Program-made: the position numbers and the translations under genes
Origin: UBA1738 sp003453455
GTDB lineage: Bacteria; Bacillota; Clostridia; UBA1381
Direction: 5' to 3'
DNA: 6,147 nt
Assembly (NCBI GenBank): GCA_946621875.1
Contig: CAMOOX010000065.1
Location: 1 to 6,147 of the forward strand
Part shown: piece by piece, positions 5,602 to 6,147 of the stretch
How positions within the stretch are numbered: the stretch's first letter is position 1
How the letters are laid out: each line of letters begins with the position of its first letter
The notes under the pieces: model-generated
What the model was told of the DNA's origin: nothing
Database searches by the model: none
The model's input: the letters and a program-made list of their open reading frames with translations, nothing else

Positions 5602-5844
5602 TATTACAAAATTGTTGCATTTAGCCTAATTTTTTGGAAATATTTGGTAAAAAAAGTGATGATTTTAGTCGAATTGTACGAAAAAAAACCGTGTTAAAAT
5701 AATTCAAAAATTTATGATTTTTATTAAAAATGCCATTTTTGGGGTAATTTTTGCTATAAAATTCCTTAATTTTTGTATAAAGTAGCCTGTTTTTGCCAAT
5801 AATGAAAAGTAAAAGGTATGATTTTTAAATATTACAAAATTGTT
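5602..5844. repeat. 15-nt direct repeat near both ends of the intergenic region
   Basis: TATTACAAAATTGTT occurs at 5602-5616 and again at 5830-5844. The core ACAA-AA-TTGT is an inverted repeat. One copy lies just upstream of the -35 of the YabE-like promoter and the other just downstream of the candidate promoter of the right-hand gene. The pair could bind one regulator acting on both genes, or be chance in A/T-rich DNA. Confidence 0.45.
5793..5822 (+). promoter_or_regulatory. Candidate sigma-A promoter for the right-edge gene
   Basis: TTGCCA (5793-5798) and TATGAT (5817-5822) each match consensus at five of six bases, with an 18-nt spacer. Transcription would begin near 5829, leaving a leader of about 59 bases that contains the second copy of the 15-nt repeat. 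A further -10-like TATACT at 5852-5857 lacks a -35. Confidence 0.5.
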
Positions 5845-5887
5845 AAAGTTTTATACTATATATAGGTATTGAAAGGGGACTTTTTAT

Positions 5888-6147
5888 ATGAAAAACACAA
5901 CGCATAGGGTAGTAATTTTAAAAAATGTAAACTCTGATATTATCTCACAGGCAATACTTATTTTAAAAAATTCTGACGGAGTTTGTGAATCTGCGGTTTT
6001 AGAAGAGGCGGAAAGGGTAGTGGAAAAATATATGAATGATAATACATCTTTTTCCGAGAAAAAGGACGGACGGTTTATGGTATCGTTTTTGGGAACGGCT
6101 ATGATTATTTTTGTGGGGCTTTGTATTTTTGCATTGATGAAAATTTT
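5888..6147 (+). CDS. Unrecognised small membrane-anchored protein (3' end cut by window edge)
   Basis: The reading frame is open to the last base, giving 86 complete codons and no stop. It starts with ATG behind a strong AAAGGGGA ribosome site (5872-5879), eight bases away. I do not recognise the family. The first 60 residues are soluble, opening with RVVILKNV at 7-14 and QAILILK at 21-27, then an acidic helix-like VLEEAERVVEKYM at 37-49. Residues about 64-85 form one strongly hydrophobic membrane segment. There is no N-terminal signal, so the small N-terminal domain should face the cytoplasm, with the rest of the protein unseen. It is divergent from the YabE-like gene. Confidence 0.75.
   Translation, partial: MKNTTHRVVILKNVNSDIISQAILILKNSDGVCESAVLEEAERVVEKYMNDNTSFSEKKDGRFMVSFLGTAMIIFVGLCIFALMKI

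Larger units (their letters stand above)
5596..5887. other. A/T-rich divergent intergenic region
   Basis: Together with the YabE-like promoter this makes a 350-bp gene-free stretch between divergent genes. It is very A/T-rich. It holds a 15-nt direct repeat (5602-5616 and 5830-5844), a short symmetric element centred on 5733 (AAAAATG-C-CATTTTT, 5726-5740), and a candidate plus-strand promoter at 5793-5822. I see no tRNA, riboswitch or convincing small coding gene in it. Confidence 0.6.

Noticed and set aside
5664..5684. Spo0A-box-like strings (TAGTCGAA and TTGTACGAA)
   Set aside because: The first has one mismatch to TTGTCGAA and the second an extra base; short near-matches are expected by chance, and neither lies at a promoter.
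5714..5785. 23-codon hydrophobic open frame in the intergenic region
   Set aside because: No ribosome site precedes the ATG, and low-complexity A/T-rich DNA yields such hydrophobic frames by chance.

Overview
The window looks like chromosomal DNA from an anaerobic, endospore-forming Bacillota (Clostridia; an Oscillospirales-type gut lineage is my guess). The evidence is a complete spoIVA, strong AGGAGG-type ribosome binding sites, an A/T-rich base composition, a DUF6472-type cysteine protein, and the YabE-like/RsmA gene pair known from Bacillota. No phage, transposase, CRISPR or tRNA/rRNA gene is visible. Most of it is ordinary core genome, with several small uncharacterised genes beside the core ones.

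Layout, left to right. Positions 1-123 hold two perfect hairpins in tandem, probably a dispersed intergenic repeat, followed by a possible promoter. A 61-residue cysteine-rich protein (124-309, +) follows and ends at a clear terminator. A second hairpin region leads to spoIVA (403-1881, +), the ATPase that builds the basal layer of the spore coat. Its last codons overlap the TTG start of an RsiV/PdaC-like lipoprotein gene (1866-2543, +), closed by a terminator. A sigma-A-like promoter then drives a two-gene unit: a DUF2752 membrane protein (2616-2912, +) and a CpXC zinc-ribbon protein (2909-3580, +), joined by an ATGA overlap.

The right half runs on the minus strand. rsmA (3577-4428) converges on the CpXC gene, and the two stop codons overlap inside a 14-bp palindrome. 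Upstream of rsmA lies a cell-wall protein with DUF348, G5 and 3D domains (YabE-like; 4476-5537). It is driven by a perfect consensus sigma-A promoter that carries an operator-like inverted repeat. A terminator separates it from rsmA, and the rnmV gene found between these two genes in Bacillus is absent. A 350-bp A/T-rich divergent intergenic region (5538-5887) follows, then the start of an unrecognised small protein with a membrane segment, cut off by the window edge.

Functionally there are three blocks: spore-coat assembly with an attached lipoprotein, a small membrane/zinc-ribbon pair of unknown role, and a housekeeping block of wall remodelling plus 16S rRNA dimethylation. I do not see a convincing new defence or mobile system. 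The most interesting points are the overlapping spoIVA-lipoprotein pair, the hairpin repeats, the terminator placed directly before rsmA, and the operator-like repeat in the YabE-like promoter.
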